A stretch of 64,000 bases of DNA from Bugula neritina. Its lineage: Eukaryota; Bryozoa; Gymnolaemata; Cheilostomatida; Bugulidae. Of this stretch, positions 36,008-51,000 are shown piece after piece (position 1 is the stretch's first letter; each line of letters opens with the position of its first letter). Below the pieces are notes generated by a model, which was not told the origin of the DNA, made no database searches, and saw nothing but the letters and a program-made list of their open reading frames with translations. The stretch lies in assembly GCA_964035545.1 (NCBI GenBank), contig OZ037770.1, positions 4,693,662-4,757,661 on the forward strand, given 5' to 3'. Position numbers and translations under genes: made by a program.

Positions 36008-39000
36008 ATGGCAACAGCTGGTGAGTGAATTTAAATACTATTTTATACACTTATTTCTTGGAAAGTAGAAATGTTTAAACTCTGAAGATATGTTGATAAT
36101 ATGCCACCGCAATATAATACATCTATAAAACTATTTGATTATCACTACTCTCTATAGCACTGTTTTATGTCACCAATTAGCGTATTGCTTTGAGAATAGT
36201 AGAATAGATAATATTATGCAAGCAGTTGGGTTAGAGTTGTCTTATCTCAACACAATAAACACTGAACTATAAACCATACATTAATTGATTATTTAGAAAG
36301 AATATAAAGCTATCCGATAAAATATATGTTATGTTAGTCATTTTTATGATTACTGAAATCCACCATAATATATGACAGGTGTCAGAACGACATACATCAT
36401 CGGCTAGCACTGTGTAATAATCACACTGTCACTGTATGATGTTACAGAGAAGATGAGAATTTGGTTCAGACATTCTGGACAGCCTCCTGTAGACTGGTTA
36501 GATGTACTGTGTGCTGATACCAAGTCATATACTACTGCTGAGGTAAAACGTGAAGTTGGGAGTTACGATATCACAGATCTCCAACTGGAGAGAACAATTC
36601 CAAGTAACATTGGAGAGATTGCTGGTAAAGCCCTGTGTCTACATGTTTCTAACCTGACTGACGGAGCAAGTCTAGACAAGTGAGTGTCTATTAAAATAAT
36701 AGTGCAAATGTTAAACAAGTTCATTTGTGTTATTTATTAAATGATAATTGATAATATGTGGTGCTGAAGCATGTTTTTGCTCATAATATATTCATACAAT
36801 ATAATATACATAAAAATTAGAACATGTGCAACATTGCATGTAATCCAAATGAGCTTATAGCTGCAATAGCTAGGGAGTGTAAAACTGCCTGTACTGTTAT
36901 TCGATGTCATAGACTAAATCATATTTTATGTAAATATAGCTAAAATATGAGTAATGTACAGAATATGATATATTATACAAAAGACTATCTTATGTCATCA
37001 ACTGCAAATATACAATATGAAACATTACTTAATATATTAACTTACATAGCAATTTAGACTGAGGCCTTATGTACTATAAACTCACAGCTAACTTTGCAAA
37101 ATGAAGCTTCCTCTCCTCACCTACAACATAATATAACTGAAACTCTTTGCTGTTTTTGCAACAATGTATCTGTTTTCTGCATGTTTTTTTCGGTTAAATA
37201 CACAAGTAGCATGATATAATAGCATATATTATTTTAATATGGTAGACATAAATACATGACACACTTTATATTACAGTGTGTGTCAGCTGACTCAGTTAGA
37301 GAAACTAGACATAGGATGGAATCCTCTCAACACAGTACCAGAAGTTGTGTCATCACTTACATCACTCAAAGAGCTGGTTATGTGGAGCTGTGGTTTATCT
37401 ACTCTACCTGAGAGGTTTGTGTTTCACAATATTTCTTCTGTTTCAAACATCCAATATTGCACATCTTTAATGCTTCTCAAGTAGTGGTATGCTATGTTAT
37501 CATAATATATTGCCAACATATGTTAAAAACATAAGTATAAGCATTTTTTGAACTTATCTAATAGTTTGTCCTAACTTGGAAATAATACAGTTTTATGGTA
37601 TGCCATTGTATATTCTTATATCACAATTATTTTTTTAATTATAATAATAAAAGAGCCATCTGTAGTTTACTTGCGATCATGGAAATAACTGAATGCTTCT
37701 TAGCTTCTTGTCTTATTGACTTTGACTATCCATTACCAAAATGAATCTGTATTTTGCATGTTTTACCTGGTTGAGTGCACCAAATGAATATAATCTATAC
37801 AATATATATTATTATGATACAGTAGACTATATATATCCTATTTTTTATGATTATTACAGTCTATGATAATGAATAATATATGCTGAAGCTGAAGCATATT
37901 TTTGCTCATAATATATTCATACAATATAATATACATCAACATAGTAATATGTGCAACATTGTATGTAATCTAAATGAGATTATAGTTGTAGAAACTAGAG
38001 AAGCTGCCTCTACTGTTACTTGACAGTGTTGATTAAATCATGTTTTATGTATATATAGCTAAAAACTGAAGTAGTGTACAGTTTACAATATATTATACAA
38101 AAGACTATGTTATGTCATCAACTGCAAATGTACAATCTTAAACATTAGTTAATATATTAATTTACATAGCAATTTAGAGTGAGGCCTCATGTACTATAAA
38201 CTAACAGCTAACCTTGCATAATGAAGTTTCCTCTCCTCACCTACAACATAATATAACTGAAACTCTTTGCTGTTTTTTGCAACAATATATCTGTTTCCTG
38301 CATCTTTTATGTTGAATACACAAGTAGTCCGATATAATGGTATATATTATTTTGATATATGGTAGGCATAAATACATGACACACTTTATATCATGTTACA
38401 AAACCTAAATATGCATATTTTTTGAAGTTATCTAATAGCTTGTCCTAACGTGTAAATAATACAGTTTAATGGCATGCCATTGTATATCCTTATATCACAG
38501 AACTTTTGATAATCAATAATAAAACAGCCATCTGCGGTTTACTGGCAATCATGGTAATAATCGAATCTTTCTTAGCTTCTTGCATCAATCACTTTGATTA
38601 TCCATTACCGCAATGAATTTGTTTTCTGCATTTTTTACCTGGTGGACCGTGCTTAGCAATATTATATGACGTAACATGAACCTCCCCAACTCTGACAAAA
38701 TAAGACCAGCTAAAGCCACCTTTAATTCTGAGATGAATAAAAATGATTATATGTATAGATACAACACCCGGGAAAATAAAGCATCTACATTTTGTACACC
38801 AGACCTATCTCCTGAAGAGCGTGACCGTGACTATAAACTTAGAAAACTGAGGGACGAATTAAAAGCAACTCACTCAGACAAAATGTTTCAAGTAAGAAGT
38901 TTGCCCATGACTCTGATACTATTGCTTCAGAATCTCTCTGGGACCCCAGCAAGACTAACACCACAACTGATAAAAACACAGCTGGACATTAAATATATAC

Positions 39001-42000
39001 AAGTCATACTTACCACTCTACTGCTAACTAACCTGTCCAACTCAACTATCATGGCAGAACAAAAAGAGTTTAAAGTAATATCTTGGATTTGCAATGGTAT
39101 CAGGGGTAAAATACATGAACTTTCCATGCTATTAGATCAGCAATCGCCAGATATCTTTTGCTAATGTGAAACAAAACTAGATTCATCAGTTTCTGCTAAT
39201 GAGTTAAACAGAGACTACACCCTGTACCGGCGTGATCGAACTGACGGACTAGGACGTGGAGGTGGAGTCCTTATAGGCCTATCCAATGAATGTCCCTTTG
39301 TTGTTAGTAGAATCAATGTCTCACACCCTGGGGAAATCATTGCCCTTGATTTATCAATCTGTGGATACTCTTTCACTATTGCATGCTATTACCGTAGGCC
39401 CTGTATAAAACAAGTAGAAGATATAGTAAATTGGTATTATGATCAAACCAATCCGAACATTGTTATGGTTTGGGATTTTAACCTACCTGACATTGGCTGG
39501 AATGATAGTAACAGGCCTGTACTTAAAACAACAAGAGAAACTAACTTGCATCAATTGTTCGTAGATTTTATAATTTCGAATAATCTTTCTCAGGCTATCA
39601 ATAAACCTACTCACGACAAAGGTAATACGCTTGATCTAATTGTTACAAATGTAACTACCACTAACCCCTGAGTTGAGTCATCCTGCTCTGACCATTTTAT
39701 TATCAATTTCAATGTGTTGGCGGATAATGTTATTCAAAGGACAGCATCTTTAACCAAACCAAAACCATATTGGCAGTTTGAAAAGGCAGACATAACGAAC
39801 ATCACCGTGGACTGTTACTCCCTACATTGTAAAATTACCTAAGAAATGTAGCGCTGAACAATTATGGCATAATCTCAAATCTGGAATACTTCAGGTAGCA
39901 CATTCTAATATCCCATACAAATTTAGAAAGAAAAAAAATCAGAACTCTGGATATCCCAAGAAACTGAAAGTGAGATCAGAAAAAGAAAACACCTCCACCT
40001 AGCTTGCCTTAATGATCGCACGCCGCACAACATTTTAAAACACGCTACCCAGTCCCGGTACTGCAAGAAATTGTGTAACAGGGACTATAATAATTATATA
40101 AACAAACACATATGCAATACATTAGAGCAGGGTGATTCAACACCTCTTTATCAGTTCATAGCAAATAAAAAGGGCAGCTCAAATACTGTACGCCAACTAG
40201 ACAACATCCCCCCTAACAACAATACTGCTATAGCTGAATCTTTTGCGGACTCCTTTGCTTCTGTGTTTTCTATTGATGATGGTAATATCCCTCCCTGCAT
40301 TCCACCTCAAACTATATCATCTCCTATACAATTTGATCCTCGGGGAGTCCTAACACAGCTCACCAAACTCGATCCACGAAAAGGTGCTGGCCCAGATGAG
40401 CTTTCTCCTGCACTTCTAAAATATCTTGCACATTATATATATGAGCCCCTGACAAAGGTTTTTCAGTACTTTTACGATACATCTCAGACACCACAAGACT
40501 GGAAAACAGCAAACATTGTACCGATCTTCAAGAAATGAAGTCGTACAGACCCGCTGAATTATAGGCCAATATCACTCACTTCTATCATATCCAAAATCTT
40601 CGAGCATATCGTATCACATAATATCAACTGTTTCCTCAAATCAAATGACCTGTTTTACCCACACCAACATGGTTTCAGGACAAATCATGGCTGCGATACT
40701 CAGTTGTTGAATACCGTGAGTGAATTTATAGATTTTTTCAACGAAATGATAGCGGTTGCCCTCGCTGTCTTAGATTTTTCAAAGGCCTTTGACGCTGTGC
40801 CGCACCAAAAACTACAGATAAACTGCTAAATATCGGAATAGCTGATAAAACTGTCAAATGGATTTTTTCATGGCTTCAGAGGCGTCTTCTTTCAGTCTGT
40901 GTCAACAACGTCAAATTGGCCACTAGACATGTGACCTCAGGAGTGCGCCAAGGCAGTGTTTTAGGACCATTGTTATTTAATGTGTACATAAATGACATGC
41001 ACTCTGCGGTAGCCAACAGCAAGCTTAAACTATATGCGGATGATTCCTTGTTGTACAAACCAATCACAACACCTGCTGATTCTAGTTTATTTCAGAATGA
41101 CTTAGACCATCTTATAACTTGGGCAGACAGTTCTCAGATGAAGTTCAATATAAATAATTGCGAGCATATGACAATTCAACGCTCCACTGCAAATCCTCTA
41201 GTGTCTCAATACAGCATGAATAATGACCCCTTACAATGTGTTGACAAAGTATTATACCTTGGTGTCACGATTGATAATAAACTGTCATTCGATCAACATA
41301 TAATAAACATTTGCTCAAAAGCTAATAAATTATTACACATGCTGATGCGCTGTCTAAAAAAGGCTAAAAGTAAAACCAGAGCCATAGCTTATGAAACAGT
41401 CTGTTGCCCTATACTAGAATCTGCGACCCACACCTGGTCTCTATTTAAATTGAAAAACATCAACATCATAGAAGGTATAAATAGAAAAGCCTTCAGGTGG
41501 AAATTCTGTAAGAGAAAACGAGATCATATAACTGAGCTCATCACAAACTCTAATTGGGATAGCCTTGCACTAAGACGTGACAATGCAGACCAAAAAATGT
41601 ACTTTTGTATGCTTTCTGGTAGTGCCGCTATAGACCAGGGCCGGTTCTCCCTTCATTTTGCAGAGTCTCACAATACTAGACATGGTGCTATTAAGGGCAA
41701 TATCCTTACCAAAACTGCCAAACATTCATATAAACATCGCATCCATAAACTTTTCTAATGATTCTAGCTGCTTTGCCTAACTGATTATAAGCACTTAACA
41801 CCGACTCTGCTTCGTAACATCTGAAGCAGTGCTGTGTATATTTATTTATTTATTTACTTTTTTTTTCTCTCCTGGCAGTAGCTAGCTATTGAGCTTTGAA
41901 TCAAAGCATAATTAACTATATTCTTATCTCGTAGACAAAATGGTTTTCTTCCCTGCTACTGATAATCTAAACAATTGTTCATACACCACTGCATCTCGAT

Positions 42001-45000
42001 AAAGGAGCCAAAGCGCTCCGAGTGAGATTAATTAGATGAGATGAGATGAGATGAGATGAGATGACGTTCCATTGCTGGAATTATTGTGTTTTCTGCACTT
42101 TTACCTGGCTGACTGTGCTTAAGCAATATAGTCTATACAGTGTATAGTATTATCACACAGTAGACTACATATATCTCACCCTTTATGATTATACAGTCTA
42201 TGTCAGCTGACTCAGTTAGAGAACCTATACATAGCAGGGAATCCTTTCAACACAGTACCAAAAGTTGTGTCATCACTCACATCACTTGAGGAGTTGGATA
42301 TGAGGATCTGTAAATTATCTGCTCTACCTGAGAGGTTTGTGGAGTCTTTTATTATTTCGATCATTCAATAATTCACATTTTGATATAATGCTTACCAAGT
42401 ATTGCTAAATAGTGTATCCTTATGTACCGTTAAAAAGCATAAAGCTATAAATTGTAATTTGCTTGAGATTTTATTATATTATAGTTTCTAGAAACTTGAA
42501 AATAAACATGTTTTAATCATTTGGCATTACATACTCTAATGGTATAAACCTTGGTTAACAAATAATGTAAACTATCAGCCCTGGTTTGTAAACAGGCTCA
42601 TTGTGGTCTTCAGTCTCTACTGATGTTTTATTGGTAAAACTGTCGTGAAAACTACAATTAATGAAATAGTGAATATGCCATAATGAATGATAATATGTGA
42701 TAAAACTTTCATCAGTGATAATTTGACACTAACTAATAAGCTTCAAGTAAAGAACAAGTCTTGCTATAAAAATCAATATACACCATCTAAATTATTAAAA
42801 TTGATATTAAAAAAGATAATACAAATGCCATAAATGATTGTCAAAAATACTACAATAACAATAATTACCTTGTTAGACCATCCGGGAATGAAGCTTATAA
42901 CTTTGATGTTAATGCAGTAGGTATTTATTCTCTACTTTGATAATATTGATTTAAATGGAACAAAATATTTAACATAACAAGTGAAAAGTTACTCAGCAGG
43001 TTATGCTACATGTTAGCTGACTGAAAGTGTAGCATAGAATGAGAGCTGAGAGTAAAATATTCTTTAATGAATTAATCATTTCAGGAAGCTGATGGTGTAA
43101 AAAACTATTTATATAACTTAGTCATAGTAAAATTATACACATGAGGAAATCATGTTGACTGTCGTGTGCAAAATTGTCACAGCCATAAAAGCAAAACAGC
43201 TACATATACATGACTAAGCAATGGTTTTTCTAATTATAGGCACGTTGGTTAACTTTGTTTGTTTTGATGAGAGCAAGAAATTTTACTGGCATTCCAATTA
43301 ATTACAAATAATATATAGCACCAACTTCTAGTTTACTAGAATCTATTTCAATCATTCAATAATTCACATTTTGATATAATGCTTACCAAGTATTGCTAAA
43401 TAGTGTATCATTGTGTACCATTTAAAAGCATAAAGCTATAAATTGTAACTTTGCTTGAGATTATATTAAAGTTTTACGAAACTTGAAAATAAACATGTGT
43501 TAATCATTTGGCATTATATACTCTAACGGTATAAACCTTCCTTAACAAATAATATAGCACCCACTTGTAGTTTACTATAGTATCTATTTCCCATTAAATG
43601 CTTATTAGCTTTCTGTATTTCACTTTGAATACGCATTGTCAGAATAAATTTGTTTCTTGGATATTTTACCTGATTGGATATACAAGTAGTATAATATACA
43701 GTATATATTATTATCCTGATACAGTGGATTACATATATTATGTACCTTTTATTACAGTTTATGTGAGCTGACTCAGTTAGAGAAACTACACATAGCAGGG
43801 AATCCTCTCAACACAGTACCAGAAGTTGTGTCATCACTCACATCACTTGAAGAGTTAGATATGAGAATGTGTGAATTATCTAATCTACCTGAGAGGTTTG
43901 TGGAGTATTTAATTGTTTCAAGCATTCAATAATTCACTATTTGATATAATGCTTACCAAGTATTGCTAAATCGTCTATCATTATGTACAGTTAAAATGTA
44001 TAAAGCTATAAATTGTAATTTGCTTGAGAATATATTGTATTAAAAATTCACGAAACTTGAAAATAACCATGTTTTAATCATTTGGCATTACATACTCTAA
44101 TGCGGTATAAACCTTGGTTAACAAATAATATAGCACCCACTTGTACTTTACTAGTATCTATTTCCCATTAATAGTTTATTAGCTTTCTGTATTTTACTTT
44201 GAATACGCATTGTCAGAATAAATTTGTTTCTTGGATATTTCACCTGATTGGATATACAAGTAGTATAATATACAGTATATAATATTATCCTGATAGAGTT
44301 TATTACATATATTATGTACCTTTTATTACAGTCTATGTCAGCTGACTCAGTTAGAGAAACTAGACATAGAAGGGAATCCTCTCAACACAGTACCAGAAGT
44401 TGTGTCATCACTCACATCACTTAAAGAGTTGAATATGCAGAGCTGTGAAATATCTACTCTACCTGAGAGGTTTGTGTGTCACAATAAGTTTTATATATCA
44501 CTTTTAACATTCAATAACTATTATTTCATAGCCATATTTCAACACAGTAAATACTACATTAAGATGCAAACCTACATATGAATCTCACCGTTTCTGGGGA
44601 TATTGTCAATTAACACACTATAATCTATAGAAGTTTCCTCGACTTCACAAATTATTTTATAGTATTTCAATATCTTTTTTGAAATGCTTACCATGATAGG
44701 TTGACTAGGCTTTTTTTCAGAAATCGTTTTAATAACTCTTTTCAATATATTTTAACTATAGCCACTTTTGTACACAAAATTAGTTTTTATTATTTTATTA
44801 TAATAACATATTATCTCATTATTTTCAAATTAGTCAGAAAACCACTTCCTTATATTTTTAATGACATCATGTATGACATACTTGACTCAATCAACTGTAT
44901 TGTGTAAGGCTCATTAGTAACAATGCACAGTGGATTATAATATGGTATGTTTTACTTGAATAATTCAAGTTTGAGGTACAATTATTTCGACATGAAAGAT

Positions 45001-48000
45001 CTGACATTATATTTTTAACCTAAGAAGAGAAAACAAATCATATATTGCCACCTTGTTTTTTGCATGCTCTACTTTAGTTGTCTATTTCAACTCTCACTTT
45101 ACTAGAAGCCAATTTTTATTCTATTCCTGTTCTCAAATAACCCATGAATATATTTCTTTATATTTACTTTACATTTATAAGTTACTAATTAACTGCCCTT
45201 TAGAAGTGTAACATGTTCCTTGCGAGACTATGACTTTCCAGAGTTGTATTCTCTCTTAGTGAAATAATTCACAACTTCTACTTCCTGTCTAAAAATATGC
45301 TGCATTTATTAGAATACTTAGTGGGAAGTTGTGTCAGAAGTATTTTTTTTTTTATTGAAACTACTTTAATGCCTTGTGTAGGTGTTTCAGAGCTGTACTG
45401 TGTTCCTATTTGATGATAAATTACATGTATTATGGCACATAAAACAATATTCCTTATAATTATAACATCCATATAGTAGAATATCAGTGTGAACAGTTAC
45501 TCAGTGATCAGAAGTGTCAGAAGTATTTTATTTTTACTTCACATTACTTTAATGCCTTATGCAGCTGCCACAAAGCTGTAGCCTACCATGTTCCTATTTG
45601 CTGATAACTGTATTATGCATATGGCACATACTAGGAATTTTGTACTCTGTACTATAAAATATTATTCCTTCTAATAGAATACTTGTGTGAACAGTTACTC
45701 AGTGATCTGCCATATAAATGAAGATTTCTGTATGATAGTATTCTGTCTAGGGTGTGTTTTTATGACAGTTCTTAGTACGAATGTAGCACTTTTCTTACCA
45801 AATATACTTATAATTATGCTGTTATATATATATATCTCTATGAAATACTTGAAACTTTATGCATCGTATATATATATAACATGGTACCCGTACATAATTG
45901 TAACTTAGACATACTTGTTTCTTTCCTTAATTAATGTACTAATTCAAGGTATTGTATATAAACTTGTTATAGTAACTGCAACTTAGTACTATATTATGTG
46001 TAATTATTGTTATACTAATATTGGGTATCTTTATGAAAACTATTATATCAATTACCTGTATAGTTAGGTCTAATAATAGAAATATTATATATTATTAGAA
46101 TACAGAGATTAAAGAAGTTACAGAAACTCAACATTTCAACGAATAACCTCACCACTCTCCCATCTTTAGTGTGTGCATTGAGTAATCTGTACACACTGAA
46201 TTTATCTGGCAACAAATCCATGACATCCTTGAACCCTGAGATACTACAGCTAACACATCTTGGGTTCTTCTATACATCTGGATGTGATGCTCTTACATCT
46301 CCTCCACTAGAAGTCTGTGAAAGAGGACTGGATGCTGTGCGACAATACTACACAGATTTGGCTAAAGGTGCTGGTAGAAATCTTCCAGTTGCGACAATAG
46401 TCATGCTGGGGAACACAATGGCAGGAAAAACCAGTTTGATCAGAACATTACAGAGCACTGACAAGAAGAGAGTTTTAACTGACCGAAGTCCTAATGCAGA
46501 GTATGATGAGACCACAAAAGTTTTCAATGTGGAAGAGGTGGAGGTGAATGGTACAACTCTTCGTCTCATAGATATGGGAGGCCAGGAGGTCTACCATATC
46601 ACATACAATTTAACACTGAGACAAAATTGTGTACCAGTAATTGTAGTCAACATGGAGCAGTATGATCAGATTTCGAAAATGTCTACAGACAGAGAGGCTG
46701 TGAGAAAGTTGGCCTTTGACTTCATGTCTCACCTCTATCTCGCTCATCCATTTCTTGGCCCACCTAAGCTTGTCTTCACACACAAAGATAAGTTTCGGAG
46801 TGAAGTTTTTCAACAGCTTCGAAGAAATTTCCTTAAAGTGTCTGAGCAGTTTTGCAAAAATATTCTTGAAGAAGAGAAAGGTTTAGAAGGTGACTTTGCT
46901 CGAATTCAACATTTCACTCAATCAAACGGAAAAGTGTTCTCCGACGACAACATATATGAAGTTGGAAAATTTGACGAGTACAAGATATTTGAATCGATTA
47001 AAAAATCTCTTCTTCAAAGTTGCCGACACTTTATCAAACCCCTTCCAAAAGTCTGGGAGGATGTCAACACAAAAGTGTTGTCCTTGCAGTCCGCACACAA
47101 TACCTTTGATGAAATCCTGGCAGAGATGAAGAAAGAACGGAATGATATTGATAGAAACCAATTGGATACCATCATCATGTACATGCATGATTGTGGAAAA
47201 GTTCTCTGGTATAAGAATGTTGATGCACTCAGGCCATACATATTTCACAAGATTACAGAAGTTACCAAACTGCTGTGTGTCTTGTATCACCATGATCCAA
47301 ACATCTGGCAGAGCAGAGTAGATCAGTTCAAACCATATTTTTCAAGAGGAGTGAGAATTGAGAAGCAGGACTTTGAAGAGTCTGTGAACTACTTCCAAGC
47401 AACTGGCCTAATGATGCAATCCCTTCTTGAATATCTGATAGCTCAGGAAACTTTATTTAGAAATCCGGGTGATGTTGAAATTGGGCTTTGTTTGCTCAGC
47501 ACGTTCCGTTTGTTGTATGGCCCTAGGAATGATGAATCCTATGATTCCTACTTCATAATCCCTCAGTTTGCCAAAGAATCTTACAGCCTCTCCTACACTC
47601 AACAAAAGGAGTTACTGCTTCATACTGAGACTCAGTTTAATGGTCTGGCATTACCGCAGCATGTCTACCATCAAATGACTGTTGGTTTGTTAGAGATGTT
47701 TTCTAAAGAGTTTGCTACAATGCAAGTGGAGAGGAATGGTGCTAACGTCTACCAAGATGAAATATACACACAACTGGTACACGATTACGCATTGAGAAGA
47801 GTTTTACTCTACGTTTCATCTGATGCGTCCAACATTTCCAGAATGTGGGAGAATCTCATTTCGGTCAACAACAACATCCTCAGACATGTTATGGAGACTT
47901 GGACTGCTAGTCGACCAGTCACTGCCTGCATTTGTGCTCACTGCTTGCTACTTGGGGTTTCCTGTCCTAAAAAACTCTTTCACTCCAAATGGTGTCTTCG

Positions 48001-51000
48001 ATCCTTAAAAAACCTGCTGCCACCTAATGTCAAGAAGTGTGGTGGAGCTTCAAAGATGTTATGTAATGGAGAGGAGGTCCCTAGCGCTTTAATCCACCCA
48101 TGTATGTTCACTCATAAAATTGAATTTCAACAGAAATATTTTCAATAATTGTTTCAACAAATAAATATTTACTACTTTGTGTTGCAAAAAAACTTTTAGT
48201 AAAAATTTTGAGCAATTAGTTGAATATTTTGTCTTAATTATAAAATCGCAACTTAAAAGCATGAGCTCCTATTCACATGTCATTATCTCGTAATTTAAAT
48301 TATTTAAGGTTTAGTAATACAAATCTTGTTTGTTCTATTCAGGTGAGAAATTGTCAGAAACAGAATCAAATAAGTTGAAAAAGCTAGTTGCTGAGCTCAA
48401 ACTGCGAGGAGATCAGAACAATTCAACTGGTAAATTTTTTTAGACAGAACTTGATGTGGGTCATTTTACTTAATTTAGTACAGGAGTATGACCTGTGTCA
48501 TGAACACACCTAAATAATCAAACCTCCTCCTAATTTTGCTTGATTTCCCATGTTTTTTCCTAATTATTCAGCTACTTTTGACTGCAGACTGTCATGAAAA
48601 AACCATATTTCTCTGAAATCAAAAGTAGCTGAATAATTAGGAAAAAATATGGGAAATCAAGCAAAATTTAGAAGAACCTTGATTTTTTAGGTGTGTTCAT
48701 TTAAGCTTTACTACTTTTGGGCAAAACTGATGTTCATTAGCAGCTAAAATGTAAAAAAATAGCTAAAAACAGGTGTGTTCATCACTTTTGGGCAAAAACT
48801 TATGTTAATTAGCAGTTAAATTGTAAAAAATAGCTAAAAACTGGAGATTTCCAGTGTGTACTAAATTAAGTAAAATGACCTATGTGTACAGCCACCACTT
48901 GATAAAACTCCTTGTTTTGCAAAGCTGGCCATACATGTAGATATCTAAGAGCTTTTTTATGCATGCGTTCATTGTAATCCATTGCTTTTTGCTGCTAGTG
49001 GTTGAGAAAAATTTTAATTGTATGGCTTTTAAATGATGACAAAAATCAACTGTTCACATGACTGTCTAGAAATATTAGCTGATGATCTGAGTGATCTCTC
49101 TGAAGATGATGACAATCTGTACCTTGATGGAGAGAATGGGGAAGGCCTGAAGCTGATACAACTTGAATTGAAGCCAACCACCAACCCAAAGATAAAGCAG
49201 CTATTCTCAGATACTGACAAGGTGAATGTATATTCAGTTGATGAATATACGTCTATAGACTCTTTTTACTAGATAATCATGACTATAGTCGTTCAATTAC
49301 TTTTAGAAAAAGTTCAATCTGAACGCAATTTTTCCATTTACTTCAGTTAACTTTTAATTTTTAGCCATGTCTGTTTTTGGGCTGTGTCTGTTTGGTTAAG
49401 GTTTAATCTGTTGTCACACGGTTAGGAAATATTTGTAGTGTCGAGATTTCTGGCCCCTTTGATGTATTGATTTGTGCACCTGCATGCATGGTTGAATATT
49501 TTCTGCAACATATTCTGATTTTTTTGTGAAGAGTAGCAGTAGTATAAACGTTATTCCAAAAGATATTAAAGGTCAGATGTAAATAAAGACTAAAAGAGAG
49601 GTAGAGAGGTCCGTGGTGTCCTTAAGAAATAAACTGGATGTAGTGTTAAGATCGCCTATAAGTCTCTGTGGAATAATCTCAGTGGGACAAAATTGTTTTT
49701 CGCCTGGAACCTTAAACTTTTCTGTACCTTCGCCATAATTTGCTATTGCATTCTATGGTATCTTTAAAGTTAGTAAATACTTTGTTGAAGAGGTTTGGCT
49801 TTTGAAGTTTAGTTCACATATAATGGTTTAAATGTCAAAATTGATGATATCTTGTCAGTATGGCCATGCATTGTCATTATTTACTTCCATAGCTTTACCA
49901 ATTTATATACTTGATTTAGAAAAATGTAGGATTAATTACAAGCTATTATCAACAAATCAGAATTAATATACTTGTAGCCTGCTATTGTTTTTTAAACCAT
50001 ACCTCAATGATATTTTTTTATGCTTAACCGACTACCAAATGCAATGAACTATTTCGTTAGTAAAATTATCATTCGGTCTGATACATTAAAATTAATTTTA
50101 TTCTAGTTTATGCTACCCAATTGGCTAATAAAATAAAATCTAAAATACAAAAAGCAATTGAGATATAAAATGTTTTTTTTTCAAAAGTATGTAATTTGAC
50201 TGGTTTTTTACAAGACTTAAAAATTTAAGACTTGTTTGGAGTTTGTGAATTACTACTGTATGCAATGCTTTAAGCATATTTGTATCCAGGTGCTCAGTAT
50301 GACCAGAGAGAGAGGAAGAGCTCTGATAATAAACAACAAAAATTTTGTTGAAAGACCAGACTTATGCAGGGAAGGTTCAGATGCTGATGTTGAGAACGTG
50401 TCTGTCATGTTGAAATCTCTCAAGTTTGATGTTGAGACAAACACAGACCTAAAGGCAGAGGTATGTTGTTATGGTGAAAACAATGCGAGCACTATTTAAC
50501 CATCACACTTGAAAGTTGACCCAATGATGGACTGTAATTGTTCAGTTTATCAATGCCTAAAAATTAGGACTATATAAAAACCATAAGCATGTTTGCGGGT
50601 TACAATTTTGTTTTTTGCAGGTTGGATAATTGTTATTTTATTCAGTTTTCATAACTTTGTATCAGTTATTAAACATAGTTATTTTCATATTGGTAGGAAA
50701 TGATGTCTGCTGTGAAGTCTGAGATAAGAATAGAGAAAAACAATGGCTTGGGCTGTCAAATACTGGTTATTATGACGCATGGTGGAGAAGATAACTGCAT
50801 CTATGGAACTGACCTTGAGCAGGTCAACCTTACAGACTTCTATGATTTTCTCGCTCCTCTGAGTCTGAAGCCTAAACCTACAGTTGTCATCCTACAAGCT
50901 TGCAGTGGAGGTAATTACATTTTTGTATAGAAAACTTTCATTTTTAGTCAAGTAGTGAAAATAATACAGAGACCCTTGAAAAGTTTTTTCTGTACTGATC

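Noticed and set aside
46169-48148. Roc-COR exon as a single-exon gene ending at 48148
   Set aside because: A donor at 48102 (gtatgt) and an in-phase next exon at 48343 are conserved in copy A; the read-through tail after 48101 is intron.
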